This document shows, one piece after another, positions 1-5,615 of a DNA stretch of 29,140 nucleotides. The stretch is taken from positions 1 to 29,140 of IMG/VR virus record IMGVR_UViG_3300020213_000242; one strand, given 5' to 3'. The notes under the pieces are model-generated. The model did not search any database. It worked only from the letters and a program-made list of their open reading frames with translations, and had not been told where the DNA came from. Each line of letters begins with the position of its first letter. The first letter of the stretch is position 1. Position numbers and translations under genes: made by a program. Origin of the DNA: a virus.

Positions 1-108
1 ATCCTTGTTCTCTGCCCACGACTTGCCGCCTCCGTTGGGTCGGGACACGAGGCCCATCGTGAGAATGACCGCGACGGTCATGCCTGCGGCAGTCAGCGGC
101 TCGGTCAC
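1..108 (-). CDS. Small membrane-segment protein, 3' end beyond window
   Basis: Only the first 36 residues are in the window. The start is a GTG at 108 that overlaps the TGA of the previous gene (GTGA), with an AGAGGAG ribosome site just upstream. The product begins VTEPLTAAG, and residues 10-21 (MTVAVILTMGLV) are hydrophobic and could be a membrane anchor or signal, followed by a polar SRPNGGGKSWAENKD stretch. The VTEPLT opening recurs at three other gene starts or internal starts in the window, so it marks a repeated gene-start sequence and not a function. I do not recognise the protein. Confidence 0.5.
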   Translation of the reverse strand, partial: MTEPLTAAGMTVAVILTMGLVSRPNGGGKSWAENKD

Positions 109-131
109 GGCAGCTCCTCTCGGGTGGTGGC
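92..131. repeat. Gene-boundary repeat, copy 1
   Basis: 40 bases holding the end of one gene (ATTREELP), the ribosome site AGAGGAG and the VTEPLT start of the next. 38 of 40 bases match copy 2 (349-388). Copy 3 (851-889) matches 360-398 at 35 of 39. Parts recur at 10803-10817 (15 bases), 10991-11006 and 12697-12712 (16 bases each). Confidence 0.85.
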
Positions 132-560
132 GGCTGCCTCATACGTGATGGCGAGCATCCTGTCTCGCATCTCGTAGTCCATCTCAGGGTCCCGGGAGGC
201 GCGGGTGGCGCGGGTCTCCGGATGCTCGCCCGAGAGGCAGTCCTCGCATTGGCCGCAATAGAAGTCGGCGTCGCAACGAGGTTCGGCCGCAGTCATCCCA
301 GCGGCATCCTCGGCCTCGGTGTAGGGGGTGGTGGGTGCGTCGATGGGCGTCAGCGGCTCAGTCACGGCATCTCCTCTCGGGTGGTGGCTAGGGCGGCGAT
401 TGGCGGCATCCACGATGCGGTTGTAGGCGTCGGCCAATCGTCGGTGGATATTCGCTGGCAGGGCTTCTGAGCCGATCGCCTCCGAGACGGCGTCGAGCAG
501 GGCGTCGGCCAGTTCCCGCTGGGTTGCCCACTTCTCCTGGGCCTCGCTGGGGGGGGTCAT
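105..560 (-). CDS. Mosaic hypothetical protein, probable fusion of two small genes
   Basis: The 151-residue frame opens with ATG at 560, overlapping the TGA of the preceding gene. Residues 1-57 look like a compact helical domain (EKWATQRELADALLDAVSEA). Then comes an odd PSHHPRGDA linker, then a second unit starting at VTEPLTPIDA with two close CxxC-like cysteine groups (CDADFYCGQCEDC) and ending TTREELP. The GTG at 365 has its own AGAGGAG site, so a separate 86-residue product is likely. Read in the other frame, the linker gives LATTREEMP and a stop that overlaps that GTG, the same ending seen in neighbouring genes. This points to an ancestral frameshift that joined two genes. Function unknown. 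Confidence 0.6.
   Translation of the reverse strand: MTPPSEAQEKWATQRELADALLDAVSEAIGSEALPANIHRRLADAYNRIVDAANRRPSHHPRGDAVTEPLTPIDAPTTPYTEAEDAAGMTAAEPRCDADFYCGQCEDCLSGEHPETRATRASRDPEMDYEMRDRMLAITYEAAATTREELP
301..326. repeat. 26-base identical segment shared with 10766-10791
   Basis: Identical 26 bases encode the TPYTEAEDAA segment of two genes about 10 kb apart, showing exchange or duplication of gene modules within this genome. Confidence 0.9.
349..388. repeat. Gene-boundary repeat, copy 2
   Basis: 38 of 40 bases identical to 92-131. In this copy the gene coming from upstream reads it in a different frame (SHHPRGDA), so no stop is met and the two genes run together. Confidence 0.85.
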
Positions 561-856
561 TCGCCTGTCTCTCGGAAGTGATACGCCCGCCCGGTCCAGG
601 TGCAGGGCTGATCGTCCTTGAACTCGCAGTCCTCGCCGTCGTCGCCGTCCTCACACTCCCAAAACGCCTCGTGCAGGCTCATCGTGACCTCCTCCATGCC
701 CTGGAAGGCGAGCGTGGACGTCGCGACCTCGTTGGCCTTCCGCCGTGCCGCGACGATGCCACCGACCTCGGCCGGTGCCCAGATGTCGCCGTCGTCGTTG
801 ACGAACGGCCCGAGGCGGGGGTTGTAGCGGGTCGCTGCGACTTCGGCGGGGGTCAC
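557..856 (-). CDS. Phage protein, paralogue A (VNDDGDIW...TGRAY family)
   Basis: 99 residues, GTG start at 856 overlapping the TGA of the preceding gene, with GTGAGGAG upstream. It is a clear paralogue of the protein at 1314-1592: both carry RLGPFVN(D/E)DGDIW, VEVGG- or AEVGG-IVAARR, GMEE(V/A)TMSLHE, CEFKDDQPC and TGRAY followed by ETGE at the C-terminus. The segment CEFKDDQPCTWTGRAYHF holds two conserved cysteines and looks like a small beta-rich fold. No enzyme motif is visible. Each of the two copies is followed directly by a gene starting MTP, which suggests the pair arose by duplication of a two-gene block. Confidence 0.75.
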   Translation of the reverse strand: MTPAEVAATRYNPRLGPFVNDDGDIWAPAEVGGIVAARRKANEVATSTLAFQGMEEVTMSLHEAFWECEDGDDGEDCEFKDDQPCTWTGRAYHFRETGE

Positions 857-889
857 GGCAGCTCCTCACGGGTGGCGGCTAGGGCGGCG
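851..889. repeat. Gene-boundary repeat, copy 3
   Basis: 35 of 39 bases match 360-398. The upstream gene ends here in the LAATREELP frame, and the downstream gene starts with GTG at 856 (MTPAEVAA). Confidence 0.8.
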
Positions 890-1317
890 AGGGCTTCGCG
901 GAGGGCGGCCTCGGTCGTCACGAGGGCGCAGTCATCGTCGTGCGTCCAGTTGACCGCGAGACAAGAGCACTCGGCGTCGGTGTGCGCTCGGGCCGCCTCG
1001 GCGACGCGCCACAGGGGATCGGCGAGGTTGACGGCGACCACGATGGCTCGGGCGTCGGCGTCAGACTGCTCACGGTGGACTCGGCGGTGCGGGAAGCGGG
1101 CCGCGACCTCTGGATGGTCCCGGAGCGTGATGTCATCGAGGCGGACTTTCGCGATCACGGTCGCGTACCGCTCGCGGTCCTCATCCGGGTCGCTCGCGCC
1201 ACCGAGACTCTTGTTGGCATCACCCTCGACCACGATGTGGCGCGGCCACCCGCTGAGCGGCACCCAGCGTCCGGGTGTCCTCGCGGCCAGGGCGGCGGTC
1301 ACTTCGTCGGGGGTCAT
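853..1317 (-). CDS. Hypothetical protein, 154 aa
   Basis: ATG at 1317 overlaps the stop of the upstream gene, and the last codons (AATREELP) overlap the next GTG. The N-terminus MTPDEVTAALAARTPGRW resembles the starts of the neighbouring genes (MTPAEVAA, VTPDEVAE). The central part contains TVIAKVRLDDITLRDHPEVAARF and a later CSCLAVNWTHDDDCALV segment with three cysteines and one histidine, which could bind metal. Positions 140-154 are alanine-rich helix. I cannot assign a family. Composition and dense packing support a real gene. Confidence 0.65.
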   Translation of the reverse strand: MTPDEVTAALAARTPGRWVPLSGWPRHIVVEGDANKSLGGASDPDEDRERYATVIAKVRLDDITLRDHPEVAARFPHRRVHREQSDADARAIVVAVNLADPLWRVAEAARAHTDAECSCLAVNWTHDDDCALVTTEAALREALAALAATREELP

Positions 1318-1592
1318 TCGCCGGTCTCCAGGAAGCGATAGGCCCGACCGGTCCAGACGCAGGGCTGATCGTCCTTGAACTCGCAGCCGTCGCTACCCCC
1401 CTCATCTTCCGGGCACCGCGAATACACCTCGTGCAGGCTCATCGTGGCCTCCTCCATGCCCACGAACGCGAACTTGGACCATGCGACGGTGGCAGCGATC
1501 CTCCGCGCCGCAACAATGCCTCCGACCTCGACCGGTACCCATATGTCGCCGTCCTCGTTCACGAACGGCCCTAGACGCGCGCTGTAGGTCAT
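1314..1592 (-). CDS. Phage protein, paralogue B
   Basis: 92 residues from ATG at 1592, which overlaps the stop of the cationic peptide gene upstream. A longer reading frame runs upstream to 1859 but is arginine/proline/serine-rich antisense-like sequence, so the short start is chosen. Strongly similar to the protein at 557-856 (shared CEFKDDQPC, TGRAY, GDIW motifs). In paralogue A the N-terminal MTPAEVAA is fused to the body. Here the matching VTPDEVAE sits at the end of the upstream 52-aa gene, in another frame, so the two copies differ by a frame break at their starts. Confidence 0.75.
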   Translation of the reverse strand: MTYSARLGPFVNEDGDIWVPVEVGGIVAARRIAATVAWSKFAFVGMEEATMSLHEVYSRCPEDEGGSDGCEFKDDQPCVWTGRAYRFLETGE

Positions 1593-1747
1593 GGTCGCTT
1601 GGCTCCTTCGGCTACTTCGTCGGGGGTCACTTGGTCTCCTTCGGCTAGATCGTCCAGGTGGCTGTCGCGCCAGGGCTCGTACACGTCGTCTCGGCGGCGG
1701 AAGAGGCGGCGGAGGAAGGCGCGGAGGAAGGCGCGGAGGCGGGTCAC
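1589..1747 (-). CDS. Cationic 52-aa peptide with arginine-rich amphipathic N-terminus
   Basis: GTG at 1747 overlaps the TGA of the RlpA-like gene and the stop at 1589 overlaps the next ATG, so this gene exactly fills a gap that otherwise lacks a frame. The start is VTRLRAFLRAFLRRLFRRR: a short repeat (RAFL twice, then RRLF) forming an arginine/leucine/phenylalanine amphipathic helix, followed by an acidic part (DDVYEPWRDSHLDDLAEGD) and VTPDEVAEGAKRP. The helix could bind membrane or nucleic acid. The DNA under it has a direct 12-base repeat (GCCTTCCTCCGC). No known family recognised; the position is convincing, the role is not known. Confidence 0.55.
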   Translation of the reverse strand: MTRLRAFLRAFLRRLFRRRDDVYEPWRDSHLDDLAEGDQVTPDEVAEGAKRP

Positions 1748-2118
1748 GGCAGCGCCTCGGCCGTGTCGGTGGCCGGCAACGGGATGTCGTCCGTCGGCTC
1801 CACTTCGACGGCGATGACGCCGGCGGCCAGCGGGGCGAGCTCGGCGAACGCCACGTCATCGAGGTCCAGGAGCGTCGCCTTGCCGTTGCGGTCGCCGCAG
1901 GCGCACCAGTCCGTCAGGCGGACCGTGACCGAGCGGCCGTCGTGGCGGACCGTGACCCACGATCCGCGCCAGTCGCTGCCGAGCAGGTCGCGCAGGGCAG
2001 GGCCGGCGGCGGCGTCCGTCCGAGATGGTGCGTCGTACCAGGTCGCCACGCCACCGAGCAGCGGGGTCCCGATGGCGCCGTTGGCGATGAGCGCGAGGGC
2101 GAGGATGAGGCCGGTCAT
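1744..2118 (-). CDS. Secreted RlpA-like double-psi beta-barrel protein
   Basis: 124 residues, ATG at 2118 overlapping the upstream stop. Residues 1-17 (MTGLILALALIANGAIG) form a hydrophobic signal or anchor. Residues 22-107 fit the RlpA-like double-psi beta-barrel: GVATWYDAP near the start, WRGSWVTVRHDGRSVTVRL, then TDWCAC with the conserved aspartate D70, and DLDDVAFAELAPLAAGVIAV near the end. Cellular RlpA proteins bind or cleave peptidoglycan and related barrels loosen cell walls. A role in wall binding or lysis is inferred only. No endolysin or obvious holin is near, though a gene with a hydrophobic segment lies at 1-108. Fold call fairly sure, activity uncertain. Confidence 0.75.
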   Translation of the reverse strand: MTGLILALALIANGAIGTPLLGGVATWYDAPSRTDAAAGPALRDLLGSDWRGSWVTVRHDGRSVTVRLTDWCACGDRNGKATLLDLDDVAFAELAPLAAGVIAVEVEPTDDIPLPATDTAEALP

Positions 2119-2294
2119 GCGTTGCCGCCTCGTCGGTTCTCTCGGCGGTAGCGCTCGACTTCAGACGCTTCGACCCACCAGTCCCGGCCGTGCTTGTCTG
2201 CCTTCAGGACTCCGCGCTTGATCGCACCGCGGAGGTTGTCGGGGGTGACGCCGAGCATAGCGGCGGCTTCGATGAGGGATAGCAGGGTGTTCAT
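2115..2294 (-). CDS. Excisionase/MerR-type helix-turn-helix protein
   Basis: 59 residues from ATG at 2294, overlapping the stop of the first gene of this operon. Residues 6-30 (SLIEAAAMLGVTPDNLRGAIKR) form the helix-turn-helix of the excisionase/MerR-like winged-helix group, followed by the typical wing and closing segment KHGRDWWVEASEVERYRREN. Such proteins act as recombination directionality factors or small transcription regulators. There is no integrase in the window, so regulator versus excisionase cannot be settled. Second gene behind the leaderless promoter at 2498-2526. Confidence 0.75.
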   Translation of the reverse strand: MNTLLSLIEAAAMLGVTPDNLRGAIKRGVLKADKHGRDWWVEASEVERYRRENRRGGNA

Positions 2295-2491
2295 GCGACG
2301 ACCGCCTCGCGGGCCGCGTCCAGCATCTCGCGGTCCAAACGACCACGGTAGTGAGCCTCGACCATGCTGCGAGCGCAGCGGGCCTTGTCGGTGATCTCGT
2401 CGTCGCCGGCAACCCATGAGAGAGCGGTCTGATAGAGCGCCGCGTATTCGGCGATGACTTCTTGGACGTTCGAGCGGTCGTTGTTGTTCAT
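2291..2491 (-). CDS. First gene of left operon, leaderless hypothetical protein
   Basis: 66 residues starting MNNNDRSNVQEVIAEYAALYQ, mostly helical and acidic (AGDDEITDKARCARSMVEAHYRG). The ATG at 2491 lies exactly at the predicted transcription start of the TTGACA/TAACCT promoter, and no ribosome-binding site precedes it, so translation would be leaderless. No family recognised. As the first product of the operon and partner of the HTH gene that overlaps it, a regulatory role is possible but not shown. Confidence 0.7.
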   Translation of the reverse strand: MNNNDRSNVQEVIAEYAALYQTALSWVAGDDEITDKARCARSMVEAHYRGRLDREMLDAAREAVVA

Positions 2492-2526
2492 GTCCGTAGG
2501 TTACGCTAGCGTGCTCGCATTGTCAA
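2492..2526 (-). promoter_or_regulatory. Sigma70-type promoter giving a leaderless mRNA
   Basis: On the minus strand a perfect -35 TTGACA (2521-2526) is separated by 17 bases from a -10 TAACCT (2498-2503). Six bases (ACGGAC) follow, then the ATG of the 66-aa gene at 2491, which is position +1 by normal spacing. No Shine-Dalgarno sequence can fit. The promoter at 13745-13772 has the same layout. Confidence 0.8.
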
Positions 2527-2539
2527 TACCCTAACGTAA
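2501..2539. promoter_or_regulatory. Possible operator pair around the left promoter
   Basis: TTACGCTAGCGT (2501-2512, plus strand, with the 10-base palindrome ACGCTAGCGT at 2503-2512 inside the spacer and touching the -10) and TTACGTTAGGGT (2528-2539, minus strand, just upstream of the -35) match at 10 of 12 bases in inverted orientation. Such a pair flanking a promoter is typical of a repressor or activator site. This is inferred from sequence only. Confidence 0.4.
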
Positions 2540-2546
2540 GTTTCTT

Positions 2547-2750
2547 TCATGTGACCATCTGCCGGTGGACGTAGACATGACCGTCCCCGTCCAAGTCGGC
2601 CTCCGCAGTCGGCTGACACCAGCAGAACCCATCTAGACGATGAGTGGTCTCCGGTGCTACCGTGATACTCGTTCCGACACGACGCGACTCAGTCGCCTCG
2701 GTAGGGAGGTCCATCTTCGGGTGGGCCTCCTTTCGTTTGAGGCCGGTCAT
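2547..2750 (-). CDS. Small protein with CWCQP motif
   Basis: 67 residues from ATG at 2750 (overlaps the upstream TGA). The basic N-terminus (MTGLKRKEAHPK) is followed by TSITVAPETTHRLDGFCWCQPTAEADLDGDGHVYVHRQ. The CWC pair plus the two histidines near the end could bind a metal ion. The same order (CWC, acidic stretch, VHR) occurs in small phage hypothetical proteins I have seen, with no known role. This is the last gene of the operon that begins at 13738; the next feature downstream is the left promoter, and I see no terminator hairpin between them. Confidence 0.6.
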   Translation of the reverse strand: MTGLKRKEAHPKMDLPTEATESRRVGTSITVAPETTHRLDGFCWCQPTAEADLDGDGHVYVHRQMVT

Positions 2751-2929
2751 GCGGCGTACCTCGTGCATGGACGGTCACGGTGTCCAGCGGCGTACAAGCA
2801 TTCGCCGCGACGCTTGCCAGGTCGGTGCCGGCCCTCGATGCAGCCGCAGTTGCGACACGGGCCGCGACCGTATGAAAGCTCCGTCCAGTCCTGTGGTCGG
2901 TCGAGTCCTAGAGACATCTGGTCCGTCAT
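2747..2929 (-). CDS. Small cysteine-rich protein
   Basis: 60 residues, ATG at 2929 overlapping the stop of the replication-like gene. Residues 24-30 (CRNCGC), C44 (GECLY) and C55 (RPCTRYA) with a histidine at 35 (GRHRPGKRRGEC) give a probable zinc-binding arrangement in a basic protein. The opening MTDQMSLGLDRPQDW is typical of an unstructured start. A longer upstream frame is arginine-rich shadow sequence and was not used. Function unknown; nucleic-acid binding is plausible. Confidence 0.6.
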   Translation of the reverse strand: MTDQMSLGLDRPQDWTELSYGRGPCRNCGCIEGRHRPGKRRGECLYAAGHRDRPCTRYAA

Positions 2930-3642
2930 GCGTGCCCCTCGGCTTCGAGCTTCTGCATCTCGGCCATGATGTGCCGGGTGGACTCCGGCAGGCCCCGAGA
3001 CCGGCGCGGTACGGGCTTCGGCGCTTCGGCCGCTTGTGCTTCGGCGATGCGATCGGCGCGCCATGCCTTGTCGGCTTCGATGACGGCACCGATGGGGTCG
3101 TCGGGGTGGCGCATCATGATGTCCGCTGCCCATGCCGGCCCGGTCAGGTCGTGACGATCTAGGAGGCCGTCCAGTAGCTTCCGCTGCCGTGATGTCGGGG
3201 CACGTCGGGTGAGCAGGACGAAGGCCTCAAGGTCCGCCCTTCCGTCGTCAGATGGAAGCGCTCGCATGATGCTTTGCTCGTCTTTGCTCTGCTCTGCTCG
3301 TTTAGGCATTGCGACCGGATATGCGGGCGCAATGCCCTCGCTATGCCAGCGCAATGCAGCCGCATTGCGGGCGCTTTGCTGTCGCTTGCCTCGCTCTGCG
3401 TCCAGGCCCTTCATGCGATACCGGCCCGACGGCAATGTCTCGACCAAGCTGGAGGACGTCAACGATGCCATCGGACGGGAACGCACCGAGCGCGGCAGCT
3501 CGGGGGGAGTCGGCCACATAGGGTCGGCCGTTGCCAGCATCCGCAGCCACGTCGCGAGGGCGGCATCGTCAGCCCACACGTCGGGATAGTCGCGGATCAG
3601 GTCGTTGTAGTAGACCCTGACGTACTTGCGGTCATCGGTCAT
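2926..3642 (-). CDS. Replication-initiation-like winged-helix protein
   Basis: 238 residues. The chosen ATG at 3642 overlaps the upstream TGA; another ATG at 3657 lies inside that gene. Residues 4-45 (RKYVRVYYNDLIRDYPDVWADD...LATWLRMLATAD) followed by LPSGRYRMKGLDAERGKR match the N-terminal winged-helix layout of phage replisome-organiser or DnaD-like proteins. Then comes a charged linker with low-complexity DNA (about 3255-3310) and a helical C-terminal half (ADLEAFVLLTRRAPTSRQRKLLDGLLDRHD). Such proteins bind the phage origin and recruit helicase. No helicase or polymerase lies in the window. Family by pattern recognition, so moderate confidence. Confidence 0.6.
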   Translation of the reverse strand: MTDDRKYVRVYYNDLIRDYPDVWADDAALATWLRMLATADPMWPTPPELPRSVRSRPMASLTSSSLVETLPSGRYRMKGLDAERGKRQQSARNAAALRWHSEGIAPAYPVAMPKRAEQSKDEQSIMRALPSDDGRADLEAFVLLTRRAPTSRQRKLLDGLLDRHDLTGPAWAADIMMRHPDDPIGAVIEADKAWRADRIAEAQAAEAPKPVPRRSRGLPESTRHIMAEMQKLEAEGHA

Positions 3643-3890
3643 CGGTGCTGACTCCACCGTCTGGTCTGCGTCACCCGCTCAACCGGAGTCAGCGGGAGCG
3701 GGTGACGCATGTGGTGTGATCCGCTGACTCCGGACACGTCCATTATACGCTCCTCATCGACGGCCCGACGTTCGGCTGCACGCCAGGAAGCGATCGCGTC
3801 CCGTTCGGCTTCCGTCAGGGGCGCCTTGCGACGGAGCGCGTACAGGCGGTCGCGTGCGGCCCAGATGAGGAGCAGGTCAGCGAGGGTCAT
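3639..3890 (-). CDS. Small helical hypothetical protein
   Basis: 83 residues from ATG at 3890 with AAGGAG seven bases upstream and a 4-base overlap with the previous stop. MTLADLLLIWAARDRLYALRRKAPLTEAERDAIASWRAAERRAVDEER is an alpha-helical pair, possibly a coiled coil. The rest (SGSHHMRHPLPLTPVERVTQTRR) is polar. It sits directly before the replication-like gene, with which it is translationally coupled. No family recognised. Confidence 0.6.
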   Translation of the reverse strand: MTLADLLLIWAARDRLYALRRKAPLTEAERDAIASWRAAERRAVDEERIMDVSGVSGSHHMRHPLPLTPVERVTQTRRWSQHR

Positions 3891-4138
3891 GCGGCTCTCC
3901 TTCGGCCCACGGCGGCCCGCATCGCATTGTCTAGCGCGTACTGCGTCCGATGCGCCGTGGTGTGGCCGGGTCGGCGGGCGCACCGTTGGTGGGCGTAGCG
4001 CATCCACGCGCCACAGGTCGGGCGGTCAACGGGGCAGACGTGCCGGACCCCGTGACGGGTGCCCTCGCGCCACGACTTGCCGCCCCACCACACCGGCCGA
4101 CGGCAGACGACACAGGCTCCCGGAAGACGCGCGATCAT
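3887..4138 (-). CDS. Small zinc-motif basic protein
   Basis: 83 residues, ATG at 4138 overlapping the methyltransferase stop. Cysteines and histidines are arranged as CVVC (9-12), HVCP (33-36), C42 and C52 with histidines at 50, 59 and 63, and the protein is strongly basic (GRRRAA end). This resembles a zinc-ribbon or degraded HNH-like fold, but the HNH catalytic pattern is not complete. Likely nucleic-acid binding. It directly follows the methyltransferase in the operon. Confidence 0.6.
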   Translation of the reverse strand: MIARLPGACVVCRRPVWWGGKSWREGTRHGVRHVCPVDRPTCGAWMRYAHQRCARRPGHTTAHRTQYALDNAMRAAVGRRRAA

Positions 4139-5217
4139 GCGCCGAGCCCCAGCGGGATATCGCGGTTGCGGTCCATGACTTGCTCCAGGTACTCGCCGTT
4201 GAGGTCGATGAGGACAGCGCGGCGCGACAGCGACTGCGCCACCATGCCGGTCGTTCCAGAGCCCGCGAACGGGTCCAGAACAATCCCGCCTTGCGGGCAG
4301 CCCGCCTTGATGCACGGCTCCACGAGAGCGCGCGGGAACGTCGCGAAGTGCGCGCCCGGGTAGGGCTGGGTGGCGATGGTCCAGACGGAGCGGATGTTGC
4401 GCGACTGGGACGCGCCCATGACGCCACCCGGCGAGTGGCGGACTGTGTGGCCGTTCGTGCCGCCGATGCGGTCTGAGCGCTGGCGGTCAGGGTCGATGCC
4501 GACCTCCCGGACCGCATCGGCATCGAAGTAGTACCGCGGGCTCTTGGTGAGCAGGAACAGGTACTCGTGGCTCTTGGTCGGGCGGTCCGTGACGCTCTCG
4601 GGCATCGGGTTGGGCTTGGCCCAGATGATGTCCGAGCGCAGGTACCAGCCGTCAGCCTGGAGCGCGAAGGCGACGCGCCACGGGATGCCGACGAGGTCCT
4701 TGGGCTTGAGGCCGGATGCGGGCACGTCGTGGCGGCGTGTTCCTGGTCCGCGGCCGGTGCCGTTGTCGCTACTACCGTAGGCTCGCTCGCCGCCCGACGA
4801 AGCGTACGAGTCCCCGAGGTTGAGCCAGACCGTGCCATCGGATCGCAGCACGCGCCGGACCTCGCGGAAGACGGCGACCATCGACTCGACGTACGCCTCG
4901 GGCGTGGGCTCCAGGCCGAGCTGGGAGTCGATGCGGGTCGCGCCACACAGTACGCAGACATTCTGTGGACGGTCACGGGGCGAGCCGATCGGGTGCGCGC
5001 CACTAAGCGTGGAGGCGCCGGAGACGCCCATCCTCGGATCATGTCGGCACGTCGGATCTACTCCGCCAGCCCACGTCGCCGTCCCGTAGTCGCGGAGGCC
5101 CCAGTACGGCGGGCTCGTGACGACGCAATGGACGGACTCGGGCTCCATTGTCGCCATGACCTCGCGGCAGTCGCCGAGGTACACCGTGAGCCAGTCGTCG
5201 GCGTAGTACGGAGTCAT
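4135..5217 (-). CDS. DNA methyltransferase (beta-order, TSPPYW type)
   Basis: 360 residues from ATG at 5217, overlapping the upstream stop. The catalytic motif IV TSPPYWGLRDYG (34-45) precedes the SAM-binding motif I DPFAGSGTTG (315-324), the order of beta-class amino-methyltransferases. SPPY is most typical of N4-cytosine enzymes, but N6-adenine enzymes with this motif exist. A cysteine group (C57, CVLC at 88-91) suggests a zinc-stabilised insert, and WAKPNPMPESVTDRPTKSHEYLFLL (199-223) is the conserved target-region core of the family. The reaction is methyl transfer from SAM to a DNA base, which may protect phage DNA from host restriction. No partner endonuclease is next to it, so it is likely an orphan enzyme. 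It belongs to a four-gene cassette with a PLP enzyme and a second methyltransferase. Confidence 0.9.
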   Translation of the reverse strand: MTPYYADDWLTVYLGDCREVMATMEPESVHCVVTSPPYWGLRDYGTATWAGGVDPTCRHDPRMGVSGASTLSGAHPIGSPRDRPQNVCVLCGATRIDSQLGLEPTPEAYVESMVAVFREVRRVLRSDGTVWLNLGDSYASSGGERAYGSSDNGTGRGPGTRRHDVPASGLKPKDLVGIPWRVAFALQADGWYLRSDIIWAKPNPMPESVTDRPTKSHEYLFLLTKSPRYYFDADAVREVGIDPDRQRSDRIGGTNGHTVRHSPGGVMGASQSRNIRSVWTIATQPYPGAHFATFPRALVEPCIKAGCPQGGIVLDPFAGSGTTGMVAQSLSRRAVLIDLNGEYLEQVMDRNRDIPLGLGA

Positions 5218-5615
5218 CGCGAGCCCGCCAGCGCCGCGCGCTCCCGCTGCTCCGATGACGGCGAGCGATGACCGCCGACGTGGCCGCGTCCGCGACCGCA
5301 CGGGCCACCAGAGCGCGCCAGGGGGCCCCGACACGGCTCGGGCTTGCCCTTGCGGGGTCGGAGGTCGTGACCGCGGCCGGCGCCCCCCTTGGCGGCAGGT
5401 GGCACGCGCACGCCGGCAGCCACGGCGAGACGAGCGGCGCGCTGGACGGTCTGCGGCATGACGCCGAGGTCACGCGCGCAGCAGGATCGGTTTCCGTTGT
5501 GACCGCGCAGGCGATCCACGATGTAGCGGGTCCGCGCCGTGAGGGACCAATACGGGTCTACCTCGACGATGAGGCGGGTGGGGAGGCCGGGTTGGCTGAG
5601 GCGTAGGGCGCTCAT
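5214..5615 (-). CDS. Helix-turn-helix protein in the methyltransferase cassette
   Basis: 133 residues from ATG at 5615, overlapping the PLP-enzyme stop. Residues 27-75 (TARTRYIVDRLRGHNGNRSCCARDLGVMPQTVQRAARLAVAAG) carry a clear helix-turn-helix (CARDLGVMPQTVQRAARL). The C-terminal part (from about 80) is glycine/arginine/proline-rich and probably disordered. It may regulate the cassette or bring one of the enzymes to DNA. Not a member of a family I can name. Confidence 0.65.
   Translation of the reverse strand: MSALRLSQPGLPTRLIVEVDPYWSLTARTRYIVDRLRGHNGNRSCCARDLGVMPQTVQRAARLAVAAGVRVPPAAKGGAGRGHDLRPRKGKPEPCRGPLARSGGPCGRGRGHVGGHRSPSSEQRERAALAGSR

Noticed and set aside
524-1378. Plus-strand open frame over the left gene cluster
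   Set aside because: Arginine/serine/alanine-rich product with no ribosome site, fully overlapping well-packed minus-strand genes: an antisense shadow of high-GC coding DNA.
1593-1859. N-terminal extension of paralogue B
   Set aside because: Arginine/proline/serine-rich region in the wrong frame; it overlaps two better-supported genes and has no ribosome site.
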